From positions 1-64,000 of the IMG/VR virus record IMGVR_UViG_3300044712_001292: a stretch of 64,000 bases of DNA. One strand, written 5' to 3'. Positions 8,805-19,200 of the stretch are shown here, piece after piece. The notes under the pieces were generated by a model, which saw nothing but the letters and a program-made list of their open reading frames with translations, was not told the DNA's origin and ran no database searches. Both the position numbers and the translations under genes were made by a program. Origin of the DNA: a virus. Every line of letters starts with the position of its first letter. The stretch's first letter is position 1.

Positions 8805-8811
8805 CATCACC

Positions 8812-8844
8812 AGCTGCTGCGGCTCGTACCGCACCGTAGCAGCT
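8812..8844 (+). promoter_or_regulatory. Nested intergenic hairpin before the fibre operon
   Basis: In the 80-base gap, AGCTGCT (8812-8818) pairs with AGCAGCT (8838-8844), and inside it GCGG (8819-8822) pairs with CCGC (8829-8832), with a 5-base bulge. No T-run follows, so it is not an ordinary terminator. It may act as an RNA processing or stability element for the downstream transcript. Confidence 0.35.
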
Positions 8845-8884
8845 TCAACACGCGGTACACAACGCCATGCGGGGAAAAGAACCC

Positions 8885-9256
8885 ATGAGCAACGACGCAC
8901 CCAAGACCACCCACTACGAACTGCCTCAGGGCGCTATCGCGATCCTGCGGGAGATTCTGCCCAGCCCGACCTGGTACAAGGAGGACCCCAAGCAGGGTGT
9001 CCTCATCGCCCGTTCCGTCGGCGCGTACGAGGCGCTGCCCGAGATCGACCGTCCTGTCAGCGAGAAGGAAGAGTCGGCCCGTGACTTCGAGAAGCGTGCC
9101 AAGGCGTGGGCCGAGACCGTTCTCGAGTTCGAGTGGACCGAGAAGCAGAAGGACGCCGTCAAGATCTGCGTCCGGCACTACCTCAAGCAGGGTGCCTTCA
9201 CCGTTACCAAGCACACCGTGGCGATGCTGCGGCTGCTGGGACTCGACGAAGAGTAA
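8885..9256 (+). CDS. Hypothetical helical protein, 123 aa
   Basis: I choose the ATG at 8885 because GGGGAAAAG lies just upstream; an in-frame ATG at 8867 would add six residues. The product is a compact charged helical protein (EKEESARDFEKRAKAWAETV, FEWTEKQKDAVKICVRHYL). It immediately precedes the 1317-aa fibre with a 10-base gap containing GGAGTAGG. A role as fibre chaperone or connector is possible from position only. Confidence 0.6.
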   Translation: MSNDAPKTTHYELPQGAIAILREILPSPTWYKEDPKQGVLIARSVGAYEALPEIDRPVSEKEESARDFEKRAKAWAETVLEFEWTEKQKDAVKICVRHYLKQGAFTVTKHTVAMLRLLGLDEE

Positions 9257-9266
9257 GGAGTAGGTC

Positions 9267-12200
9267 ATGGCTGCACAGTCCTTCCTAGCTAAGCTGGGTC
9301 TCCGGGTTTCTACGCTGGGCAGTGCAGCCAACCTCGCCATCGCTGCTCCGTTGGCGGAAGGTGACCTGTCGATGAATGCACACACCGATCCCGCCAGGAT
9401 CGGTGTGTACTTCAGCCGTACCGTCGGAGCCGAGAAGGTCGGCTTCGTCGTCATGGGGTCGGAGAACTTCTACGTCGACAACACCATCGTCCGGTCGAAC
9501 AAGCCGTTGGTCATCGACACAGGTGCTTCGACCTCGGTCCTGCCGACTATTGCGGGCAACGAGCAGATCGTATTAGCGTTTCCGGACGGCAGTTGGGGCC
9601 GACTGGTCGGCATCACCTATGGCGGTCCAGTCGGCATCAACGTAGCCGGCATTATCGCCGGTGGTACACGCGCTTCGCCGTCAGCCACGACAGCGAGTTC
9701 GCAGTTCTTTACGAATGCGGCCTTCGGCCATAATGGTACGTCGTTTACGACAGCTAAAGCACAGTATCAGATCCGTGCGCAGAATAACTGGTCGCTGACA
9801 GACAACTCGACGCTGCATCGGTGGATGGGTACGCCGTCGGGGTCGACAACGACCAGCATCTGGATGGAGTTGAAGGATCGGTATCTGTATGTGACGGATG
9901 CAACCGCCAAGGTCATTCTCGGCGGAGACTTCTCTGCGAACGTCAACGTCAACTCGCAGGCGTGTGTCACCGCCTATTGGGGCATGCAGCTGCGCGGTAA
10001 TCTGCAGTCCGATGTGAGCAACCCGTCGTGGGTGACGATCGGCACGCTGCAGAGCTACGGCGTCATTCTGACGTCTGGGGCGGTTCCCAACGCAGCCTCG
10101 GTCCATATCCGTGGAACTGCCACGCAGACGACACCGCTGCTGACTGCAGCCCCGTCGTCGGGCACGGATGTCTATAGTCTGAATGTTGACGGCTCTTCGC
10201 TGAATACGTGGACGTCGACCGCGACGTCTGGCAGCCCAAGCGGCATTGAAGTCGTCGGAACCTACGCGCCCGTTTCGGCTTCCACAGCAGTCGTAACCGG
10301 TCTCAAGTCATACCTGACGCTGACAACGACGTCTGGAGCTCAGGCGAACGGTGTCTACGGCGCACAGCTGGGTGTCATCGCAGACCCCGGTGCCGCTGTA
10401 GCAGCGTCACCGCTTCTGGGCGTCTACGCTGGCACAGTGCTACGTTCATCTGGGGCGTACACGGTCTCCAGTAGCACTATGTACGGTGTGTACGTCAACA
10501 CCGTGTTTCAGGGGTATGCGTCTGGTGCGCAGGTTAACGCCACCAACGTCATGGGCGTCTACGTGCAGCCCGTATCGACGATGCTCACCGGGTCGTCCGG
10601 AACCGTCGCCAACTACTATGGCCTGTATCTGGCCGACCTGAGCAACACCGGCCCTGTAGCGTTGACGATCACGAACCGGTACGGCGTCTACCAGCTTGGC
10701 GCGGCTGCGCTCAACTACTTCGCCGGTTCGACGGGTATCGGGACGCTTCCGACAACGACGTCTCAGCTGACACTTGCAGCATCAACCGCCGGAGCCTCCG
10801 GTGAGTCCAGCCTGCGTATCCTGCCTGGCACGGCTCCGACAACCAATATCACGGACGGTGATATCTGGCTGACGAGCGCCGGTATGTTTGCGCGTATCAA
10901 CGGGGTTACGAAGCAGCTCGACAATACGGTGTCCACCAGCGGTGTGTCGGCTGGTCAGATCGTTTACGGTGATACGACCGCGAACACCATCATCGGTAGC
11001 TCGCAGTTCACGGCCACCGCTAACGGCGGCCTGCTGAACATCCTGCTGTCCGGCACGTCGACGTCGACAACGGCGTGGCAGGGTCTGTGCGCGACGGTCA
11101 CATCGACGGGTGCTGCTACGACAGGTCCTATCGTCGCTACGTGCGGTGCTCTGACGGCTACGCCAGGCGGTGCAGTCAGCGCTGGTGTAGTGTACTACGG
11201 CCTGCAGGGTACGGCTCAGACCAACTCGGCTACCCCGCCGACGAACACGAACCTCGGAGCAGGTGCTGGCTCTCTACAGAATATCTCCACAGCCGGCGTT
11301 GTTCTGGCTGGTGTCGGCGCTACGCCGACGTACTTCACCGCAGCTACTACGGGTACGGGCCTGTGGACGCTGGCTGGTCTGGTAGCGACGCCAACCCTCA
11401 CGGCTACGAACGCCACAGGCACGAGCACGGTTACGAACGCCGTCGGTCTGTGGGTACGCCCGGGATCGTTCACTACCACTGGTGGCGGTTCTACGACGGT
11501 GACGAACTACTACGGCCTCTTCATTGATGAGCCGACCACGTCGAGTGTCACGTTGACGAACCGTTGGGGTATCTATCAGAAGGGTGCCACGGCGTCGACG
11601 ATCACGAACTACTTTGGCGCTTCGTTCAACACCTTCCAGGCCGGTGCTGGCGGCGCAGTCGGCTTCACGTCCGGCTCGCTGTTCACGGTGACGCTCGGTA
11701 ACAACAACAGCGGCGGTCAGAACAGCACCAACCTTGCGAGCTTCTCGTACACGAACGGCGGTGCTATTACGGGTGCGAACACCGCCTCCACCCTCGCTGT
11801 GACGATGGCGTGGAACACCTCCAATACAAGCGGTTCAGCAACAACTACGGCGATTAACCTCAGCACGACTTATACGAACACGAACGCCACCGCTGCAACG
11901 CTGGTGAGTCAGGTGTTCTCGGCGCTGTCGGCTACAAGTATCGTCAATAATGCGACGGGCTCTGCTGTTACAGGCACCATAACGCACGCAGGCAACTACT
12001 ATATCCAGAGCGCGACGACCAGCACACTGACTGCTGGGTTCACCACCGCTATCACGAACTACTACGGCATCACGCTGGGTCTGAACGGCGGCGCGTGGAG
12101 CCTCACCAACGGCGGTGCTGGTACGACGACGATTACGAACCTGTATGGTCTGTACATCGGTTCCTACACCCTCACCGGCGTTACCGCTACCAACCAGTTT

Positions 12201-13220
12201 GCGATCTTCAGTGCGAGCACCGCGGCGTCGCAGCTGGCCGGCAACCTGACGATCGGTACGACGCTGACGGCTGGAAACACGACTGGCGCTTATAACCATC
12301 AGTTCTACAGCACGGGCGGAACGACCTACGGCACCGCACTGGTTGGTACGTTCGGGCCAGCGTCGACAGCCACGGCCGGCAACTTGTTCATGATAGCGGT
12401 GAACAAGAACGGCACTGACGTCGTCGCCATGGGCGTGAACAAGAACTCGGCTACGGGTACGGTTCCGTCGCAGAGCCCGTTCATCACGACGTATTTCACG
12501 ACGTCGAACCTGTCTATCGGTCGCGGTAATGGATCAGGCCTTCCGTTGTACGCCGATATCAACATCGGCGGTAACGGCAATATAACGATAGGCGAAGGCA
12601 CCGCCCAGACCGGGTCTGCAGGCACACGTACCATCCTGACGGTGCAGACCGCTGCCGATACGAACCGTACGGCAGGCGGCGAAGTCTTCGACATCCTGTT
12701 CAACCTGAACCGCACGGTACAGTGGGCGACCGGAGCGATCGCCACGCAGCGTGCCGTCCTTATCAACGCGCCCACCTACGCGTTTGTCGGTGCCAGCACC
12801 ATCACGACGGCTGCCACACTTGCTATCTCCGGGTCCCCGATCGCCAGCACAAACGCGACCATCACCAACTCGTACGCCTTCTGGGTCCAGTCGGGTATCT
12901 CGCTGTTCGCTGGCCTTGTGAACCACGCCGCAGCCGTTGTCAACGCCGTCAACAGCATCGCGACGTCCGGCGGCTCGACGGCTATGGCGGCTACGGACAA
13001 CGCCGTGGTGTTCACGGGTACAAACACGCACACGTACAACCTGACCGCGTCCGGTTCGACTACAAACGGTCGCCGGGTGATGCTCAAGAACCGGTCATCC
13101 GGAGCCGTAACCATCAACCGTGGTGGCGCGGACACGATTGACGGGGCCACGTCCTACAACCTGGTTGCTGGCGCAGCCGTGATCCTGCTTCTCAATGGCA
13201 CCGACTGGACCGTCAACTAA
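9267..13220 (+). CDS. Giant tail-fibre/adhesin protein, 1317 aa
   Basis: Very Thr/Ser/Gly/Ala-rich repetitive protein with no Cys clusters or membrane segments. The N-terminus (SFLAKLGLRVSTLGSAANLA) is shared with the 574-aa fibre at 14475, marking a common attachment domain. The body holds repeats of the form VxNYYGLY...TNRYGVYQ...NYFAGxxGIG, and the C-terminus ends in SSGAVTINRGGADTIDGATS, a common fibre tip fold. Strong Shine-Dalgarno GGAGTAGG. Fibre proteins of this kind form trimers and bind host receptors; which surface they recognise cannot be told. Confidence 0.85.
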   Translation: MAAQSFLAKLGLRVSTLGSAANLAIAAPLAEGDLSMNAHTDPARIGVYFSRTVGAEKVGFVVMGSENFYVDNTIVRSNKPLVIDTGASTSVLPTIAGNEQIVLAFPDGSWGRLVGITYGGPVGINVAGIIAGGTRASPSATTASSQFFTNAAFGHNGTSFTTAKAQYQIRAQNNWSLTDNSTLHRWMGTPSGSTTTSIWMELKDRYLYVTDATAKVILGGDFSANVNVNSQACVTAYWGMQLRGNLQSDVSNPSWVTIGTLQSYGVILTSGAVPNAASVHIRGTATQTTPLLTAAPSSGTDVYSLNVDGSSLNTWTSTATSGSPSGIEVVGTYAPVSASTAVVTGLKSYLTLTTTSGAQANGVYGAQLGVIADPGAAVAASPLLGVYAGTVLRSSGAYTVSSSTMYGVYVNTVFQGYASGAQVNATNVMGVYVQPVSTMLTGSSGTVANYYGLYLADLSNTGPVALTITNRYGVYQLGAAALNYFAGSTGIGTLPTTTSQLTLAASTAGASGESSLRILPGTAPTTNITDGDIWLTSAGMFARINGVTKQLDNTVSTSGVSAGQIVYGDTTANTIIGSSQFTATANGGLLNILLSGTSTSTTAWQGLCATVTSTGAATTGPIVATCGALTATPGGAVSAGVVYYGLQGTAQTNSATPPTNTNLGAGAGSLQNISTAGVVLAGVGATPTYFTAATTGTGLWTLAGLVATPTLTATNATGTSTVTNAVGLWVRPGSFTTTGGGSTTVTNYYGLFIDEPTTSSVTLTNRWGIYQKGATASTITNYFGASFNTFQAGAGGAVGFTSGSLFTVTLGNNNSGGQNSTNLASFSYTNGGAITGANTASTLAVTMAWNTSNTSGSATTTAINLSTTYTNTNATAATLVSQVFSALSATSIVNNATGSAVTGTITHAGNYYIQSATTSTLTAGFTTAITNYYGITLGLNGGAWSLTNGGAGTTTITNLYGLYIGSYTLTGVTATNQFAIFSASTAASQLAGNLTIGTTLTAGNTTGAYNHQFYSTGGTTYGTALVGTFGPASTATAGNLFMIAVNKNGTDVVAMGVNKNSATGTVPSQSPFITTYFTTSNLSIGRGNGSGLPLYADINIGGNGNITIGEGTAQTGSAGTRTILTVQTAADTNRTAGGEVFDILFNLNRTVQWATGAIATQRAVLINAPTYAFVGASTITTAATLAISGSPIASTNATITNSYAFWVQSGISLFAGLVNHAAAVVNAVNSIATSGGSTAMAATDNAVVFTGTNTHTYNLTASGSTTNGRRVMLKNRSSGAVTINRGGADTIDGATSYNLVAGAAVILLLNGTDWTVN

Positions 13221-13229
13221 GGTACTCCC

Positions 13230-14465
13230 ATGGCATACGGCATCCCCGGTATCACGTTCGCCGACTCAGCTGCGGTGGACTCCTTCGGTCGGCTCCGTGT
13301 GTCGGAGCCGTATAGCCTGGTATCTACGAAAGCCGTCGGTAACACGCCTGAGCTGTTGTGCTCAAACGCGGTCACTGGCTCTGGTGTCGCTACGTATACC
13401 GTCAACAGGTCATCGACCTACCTGACAGTAGGTACGGCAGTTGGAACAGCGACCCGTCAGACGAAGATCCGCGGCATCTATCAGCCCGGCAAGTCGCAGT
13501 TTGCGAAGGCCACCTTCATCATGGCACCGGGTCAGGCGAACCTGGTTCAGCAAGTCGGGTACTTCGATACCAACGACGGCGTGTTTCTGCAGCTGAGCGG
13601 TACGACCCTGGCGGTCGTACTGCGTTCGTCGGTGAGCGGTAGCCCGGTCGATACTGCCGTCGCACAGAATACGTGGAATATCGATAAGTTCGACGGCACT
13701 GGTCCGTCAGGTCTGACGCTGGACATCACCAAGCCGCAGATCCTCGCCGTCGATCTGCAGTGGCTCGGTGTTGGACGCGTTCGCGTGGGATTCGTTATCA
13801 ACGGCACGTTCTACTACGCGCACCAGTTCCAGGGCTCGAACGGCAGCTTCACGTCCGTGTACATGAAGAACCCGAACCTGCCTATACGCTGGTTCATCCA
13901 GGCCACCGGCACGGTCACGGGTACACCGCAGCTGGAAGCCATCTGCGGTGACGTCGCTTCCGAGGGCGGTGTAGACAACACCTTTGGCAACTTCTCGTCA
14001 GCCGATAACGCCGGCACCGGTATCAGCGTCGCAAACGGGGCCTGGGCGGAGCTGCTGGCGATTCGCTTGCAGTCGTCGTTCACCTCGTTCTCCTCCATAT
14101 TCCTGCAGCAGCTGACGATCAGCACGGATGTGGCTAAGAACGCTACTGGTTCAGCGCTGTACCGTGTTGTCCTGAACCCGTCAGGCGTCACTGGCGGTGC
14201 GTGGTCGTCTCTCACGAACAGTGTGTGCGAGAAGAACACGACACGTACAGGGGCTACTGGTGCAGCTAACGCAAGCGGCCCGGCCGGTATTATCCTCGAC
14301 GCCGGCTATTTCGGACCGGAGGCGGTCGCAGACATCAGCAAGGCCGCTATCCCTCTCGGTATAGACCTCGCTGGCAATCTCGACGTATACTCTCTGCAGG
14401 TTCTCAACATTTCGTTGGGTACGACGAACTTCTACGGCACCTTGACCTGGCGCGAACTCGACTAA
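13230..14465 (+). CDS. Tail fibre/appendage protein, 411 aa
   Basis: Starts 10 bases after the giant fibre, with AAGG ahead of the ATG. The sequence opens MAYGIPGITFADSAAVDSFGRLRVSEP, an opening I associate with phage virion appendage proteins, and then reads as a lectin-like beta-sandwich domain (residues ~85-260) and a C-terminal domain that ends TLTWREL. It lacks the long NYYGLY repeats of its neighbours. Probably an appendage or receptor-binding protein of the same complex. Confidence 0.75.
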   Translation: MAYGIPGITFADSAAVDSFGRLRVSEPYSLVSTKAVGNTPELLCSNAVTGSGVATYTVNRSSTYLTVGTAVGTATRQTKIRGIYQPGKSQFAKATFIMAPGQANLVQQVGYFDTNDGVFLQLSGTTLAVVLRSSVSGSPVDTAVAQNTWNIDKFDGTGPSGLTLDITKPQILAVDLQWLGVGRVRVGFVINGTFYYAHQFQGSNGSFTSVYMKNPNLPIRWFIQATGTVTGTPQLEAICGDVASEGGVDNTFGNFSSADNAGTGISVANGAWAELLAIRLQSSFTSFSSIFLQQLTISTDVAKNATGSALYRVVLNPSGVTGGAWSSLTNSVCEKNTTRTGATGAANASGPAGIILDAGYFGPEAVADISKAAIPLGIDLAGNLDVYSLQVLNISLGTTNFYGTLTWRELD

Positions 14466-14474
14466 GGAAGCATC

Positions 14475-16199
14475 ATGGCCGCTGACTCGTTCCTCGCACG
14501 CCTCGGTCTTCGGGTCGCTACGCTTGGCTCTGCGGCCAGCTTGGCGTACGCCGCTCCCATCAGCGAAGGCAACGTCTCCGCTACGGCGCACACGCACGCC
14601 GGTCGTACGGGCTGGTATCATCCGACGAGCACGTCGATGGGCGTCGTCATCAACGGCGCGGAGGCGTTGCGGTATTGGTCGGACGGCGGCATCCAGATCG
14701 GCGGAACGTACTCTGCCAGCCCAGGCGCAGCTGCCCTGCAGGTCGGCGGACTGACCCGTGTCGGCGGCAACGTCGTATTCTTTGGCGGTTCGTCGTCACT
14801 GCTCTATCAGACGGGTACAACGCTCTCCATCTCAGCCGCAAGCGGCAACACTCCGGCTGCGACGCAGGGCCGGGCCTCCTTCGGTCCAACGTCGGTGTAC
14901 GTCGGCATGGATTCCGGGTTGGCGAATACCGGCGTGCTGATCTCCAGCGGCACCCCGGAGATTCTGGCCCAGCTCGGCAATACCGATCCGCGTCTCGCCA
15001 TCCGCACGACGGGAGTTGTCGTCGAGCGCGGCGGTCTCGTTGTCGGCGGGCAGGGGTCAACGGGTACGATCACGCTCAAGCAGTCGGGTGGGGGTGACTA
15101 CCTGTCCATTCAGGCAAATGCTGGAGCAGGCGGTACACTCGCAACATGGACGCTGCCCGTTAACAACGGGTCAGCCGGATACGTACTATCGACAAACGGG
15201 TCCGGAGCGCTGTCGTGGATCGCTATCACATCGACACCGGCAGCACCGGCGAACTCGATTCAGTTCAATAACGCCGGGTCCTTTGGTGGTAACGCGAGCT
15301 GGACGTGCACGCCGTACCTGGGCATCCCCTATGTGAAGCTCAACCCGAGCGCACTGTCGACCGGTCTGGTCAACGCGTTGTTCGAGGCGTCCTGGACGCT
15401 CGATGCGTCGTCTATCCAGTCCACCGAGCAGGCCGCGGCCATGTTCAAGACGTACCGCGATCCCATGTACGTGGCGAGCGAGTCAGGACTGCGGTATCGC
15501 GGTATCTTCGTCGAAGTCTATGACGAGGTCGACGCTGACCCGGGCTTCAACCCCGGACCGTCGACGGTGTGTGGTATCGAGTCACGGGTTACCGAGGACT
15601 ACGAGGCCGGCATCGGATCACGCGTCATTTCGAACATGACGGCCATCAAGGCGCAGGCGAACACGTACACCGCTGCCGGCGGCGCGCTGAACCTGACTAA
15701 CCTTATCGGTCTGCATGTCGAGGTGTCGCTCGGTGGCGGCGGCTCTACCAATATCACCACGCTGTACGGCGTGCTGATCGACGACTATGTGAGCAGCGGT
15801 TCCCCGACCGTCACGAACCGATATGGCCTGTACCAAGTCAATCCGCTGTCGAAGAACTACTTCGCAGGTCAGGTGCAGGTCGATGGGCAGCTGCGGTCAA
15901 CTGCGGCGTTTCAGACGGGGATCACGCTTGTCACGGGCAGCACCGTTCTCGACGCAACGCATCAGACCGTTCTTGTCAATGCTTCGGGCGGTCCTGTCAC
16001 GATTACGGTGCCGGCTGCATCGACCATTACGGGACGCCGCTACGATATCAAGAAGACCGACAACTCTGCCAACGCCGTCACCATCGTACGCACCGGATCC
16101 GATCTGCTGGATGGGGCGACGTCTATCTCGTTGACTGTGCAGTACCAGTCGAGGACACTCATAGCCTACGGCGCGACCAACACCTGGAACGTGCTCTAA
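14475..16199 (+). CDS. Tail-fibre protein, 574 aa
   Basis: N-terminal ~50 residues are paralogous to the 1317-aa fibre (SFLARLGLRVATLGSAASLA). The middle holds typical fibre phrases (TLPVNNGSAGYVLSTNGSGA, NSIQFNNAGSFGG), followed by one TNRYGLYQ...KNYFAG module at about residues 451-466. The C-terminal domain (DATHQTVLVNASGGPVTITV ... LLDGATSISL) resembles that of the giant fibre. Shine-Dalgarno GGAAG precedes the ATG. Probably an alternative or co-assembled fibre sharing the same socket. Confidence 0.82.
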   Translation: MAADSFLARLGLRVATLGSAASLAYAAPISEGNVSATAHTHAGRTGWYHPTSTSMGVVINGAEALRYWSDGGIQIGGTYSASPGAAALQVGGLTRVGGNVVFFGGSSSLLYQTGTTLSISAASGNTPAATQGRASFGPTSVYVGMDSGLANTGVLISSGTPEILAQLGNTDPRLAIRTTGVVVERGGLVVGGQGSTGTITLKQSGGGDYLSIQANAGAGGTLATWTLPVNNGSAGYVLSTNGSGALSWIAITSTPAAPANSIQFNNAGSFGGNASWTCTPYLGIPYVKLNPSALSTGLVNALFEASWTLDASSIQSTEQAAAMFKTYRDPMYVASESGLRYRGIFVEVYDEVDADPGFNPGPSTVCGIESRVTEDYEAGIGSRVISNMTAIKAQANTYTAAGGALNLTNLIGLHVEVSLGGGGSTNITTLYGVLIDDYVSSGSPTVTNRYGLYQVNPLSKNYFAGQVQVDGQLRSTAAFQTGITLVTGSTVLDATHQTVLVNASGGPVTITVPAASTITGRRYDIKKTDNSANAVTIVRTGSDLLDGATSISLTVQYQSRTLIAYGATNTWNVL

Positions 16200-16208
16200 A
16201 GGGTAGCT

Positions 16209-19200
16209 ATGGCCTACGACCCGCTGCTGAGCGTACTCGGTCTATCGCAGACGAACCCGACGATCTTTTCGCCGACGGCAACGCGCGTTGGTGTGGCCAT
16301 CAGCCCTGCCGCGCTGCCGTCGTCTCCGGTTACGGGTGGTCTCGCTATCGACAGCGGGGCAGGCAACGCGCTGAAGTGGTGGGACGGCTCAACATGGCGG
16401 TCGGCATCTGGCATCACCGCTCTGACAGGCGATGTAACCGGCTCGGGTTCCGGTAGCGTTGCGACGACGATCGCTGCCAATGCCGTTACCTTTGCCAAGT
16501 TCCAGCAGGTGGCGACATCGACCTTCCTCGGCCGTATTACGGCCGGCACAGGGAACGTCGAGAGCCTGACCGTCGCGAATGCCAAGACGATGTTGGCGTA
16601 CACGCCCTCCGACATCGGAGCGGTCCCTACGTCACGTCAGGTTATCGCTGGAACCGGACTGTCGGGTGGCGGAGCCCTGACTGCGGATGTGACGCTCTCG
16701 CTTCCGAACGTAGGCACCGCGGCTACGTATGGAAGCGCGACACAGGTTCCTGTGCTGACGACGGATGCTCAGGGTCGCATCACGGGTGTTGTCAACACGT
16801 CTATTGCTATCGCGCAGAGCCAGGTGACGAACCTGGTGACCGACCTGGCATCGAAGGTCAATAAGTCCGGCGATACCATGACGGGTACGCTTGTGACCCG
16901 TGCGCTGACGATAGCCGATAGTACCGGAGCCAACTCCAGGGCGCTCGCCGCAAACGTGCAGTTTGGATACAGCACGGGCTACCGCGCACTCATCCTGGGT
17001 TCTACGGGTGTCACGTACACCTCCGACGCCATCACCATCTCGCTTGGTGTCGACCCGACCGTCATCGCAGGCGGTACCTTCAGCGGCGACGGCCGCGATC
17101 TGATCGTCCGCCGTACGCTGCGTATCATGACGCCGAACGCGGGCGGTACCGACTGGGATGCAGTCCTGACTGCAACCGGCAACCTGTGGAACTTCACGGT
17201 TACGCCTCAGGCCGGAGGCATAAACCTCGTCCTGACGAACGACAGCCGTCTCTCGGATGCCCGTACCCCGACGGCCCACGTACTGGATAGTGCGACACAC
17301 ACGATCAGCGGTAAGACTGCTGGTCAGGTGCTGCTGGCTACCGGTGCGACGACGTACGCATTTACGACGGTCAGCGGCGACGCCACCATGAGCGGGGCCG
17401 GCGCACTGACGCTTGGCAATAACGTCGTCACCTACGCCAAGTTCCAGCAGGTCGCCGCCTCGAGTCTGGTGGGCAACCCGACAGGCGCTCTCGCCAACGC
17501 TCAGGGCATCACTCTCGCAGGTCCGTTGTCGTTCAGCGGCACGACCCTGACCATCGCTAACGGCGCTATCGGAAACGCCCTGCTGACCAACAGCAGCATC
17601 ACGATCGCCGGAACGTCGACAGCCCTGGGCGGTTCGATCAGCCAGGATACCATCACTGGTCTGTCTGGTACGGGCCTGATCAAGCGCACCGGTGCCAATA
17701 CACTGGCTATTGCTGTTGCCGGTACGGATTACTTGGTCTCCAACCAGACTATCACACTGTCCGGTGACGTCACGGGCAGCGGTTCTACCGCTATCACGAC
17801 CACCATCGCTGCGGCCTCCGTGACGCTGGCGAAGATGGCCAACCTCGCCGCCAATTCGATCATCGGCAATAATACGGGCTCTCCGGCTACTCCGCTGGCG
17901 CTGACGGGTACCCAGGTTACGGCGATGCTGGATACGTTCAGCACGACCACGACGACGAAGGGCCTCGTCCCTGGCGCTAATAACGTCGGAGCGACGTACT
18001 TCCTCAGGGCCGATGGTACGTGGGCAGTGCCAACGGGTGGCGCCACTCCTGGCGGTTCGAACACGCAGGTTCAGTACAACAGCAGCGGCGCATTCGCTGG
18101 TAGCGCAAACTTCACGTGGGATAACCTCGGCAGCACCCTTACCGTTGCGAACGGCTATGTGCAGAGCCGCACCATTAAAGTAGGCTCATCCAACTATCGC
18201 TTCAGCATCGGTTACATGGGCGCTCCGTTTGATGTAGATTCTCTCTACATCTTCGACTCGGTATCCAATCAGCGTCTGGCTCGCTGCATTCCTGGCGATA
18301 ACGTTTCGACGTTTGTTGAGTGGCAATTCCGTAATGAGGACGGCGTTGGTGCCGTTCGTATCTACGAGTTGATCGTAGATCGTGTTCGTGGATGGAGTGG
18401 CACGGGCACCCGTCTCGTCGCGACGAACGCGGCAGGACAGCCGGTGATGAGCGACCTGACCATCTCCGGCTCCAACCTGACCACCGTTGGCACCGTGACG
18501 GTCGGCAGCCTGACCGGCACCGCTACTCAGATGGTGGGTGCGACATCAGGCAACGTCCTGACGACGATCACCATCGGTTCCGGCCTGACCTTGTCCGCGG
18601 GAACACTATCCGCTACGGGCGGTGGTACGATCGGTGGCTCGGCTGCAAACACGCAGGTAGCCTACGGTTCCGGTGCCAACACACTGACCAGCAACGCCAA
18701 TTTCACGACGGATGGGTCGACGGTTCTGACGGTCGCTTACCCGACGGCAAGCACCGGTATCGGCAGCGGCGCCCTTGTCCTGTCCGGAGCCAGCGCCGGT
18801 CTCGGCGTTGCAGGTCAGACCACGACGGCCCAGCTTGCCGTCACCACGACCACGGACGCCAGCACCGGTCAGATCAACTCGCTGGCTAACCCCACGGGCT
18901 TCGTTCGTCTGACAGGCGCTGCACCGGACATCCGTGGCATCGCCAATCCGGGAACCGGTGCAGCGCGTCGTCTGACGCTGTACTGCACGAACGCGACGGT
19001 CATCCAGCACGAGGCCGGCTCTGCTCCGACAGTAGCTGACCGCGTCAACCTCGGATTCCTGGGCGGTGGTTCGTCATACACGCTGCCAGCAGGTTCCACC
19101 GTCGATCTGATCTACGATACTACGACGCAGCGTTGGCGTCCGTACAACCCGTTCGTGGGCTGGACCATGGCAGCGGTTGCCGGAGCCCTCGTGCTGACCT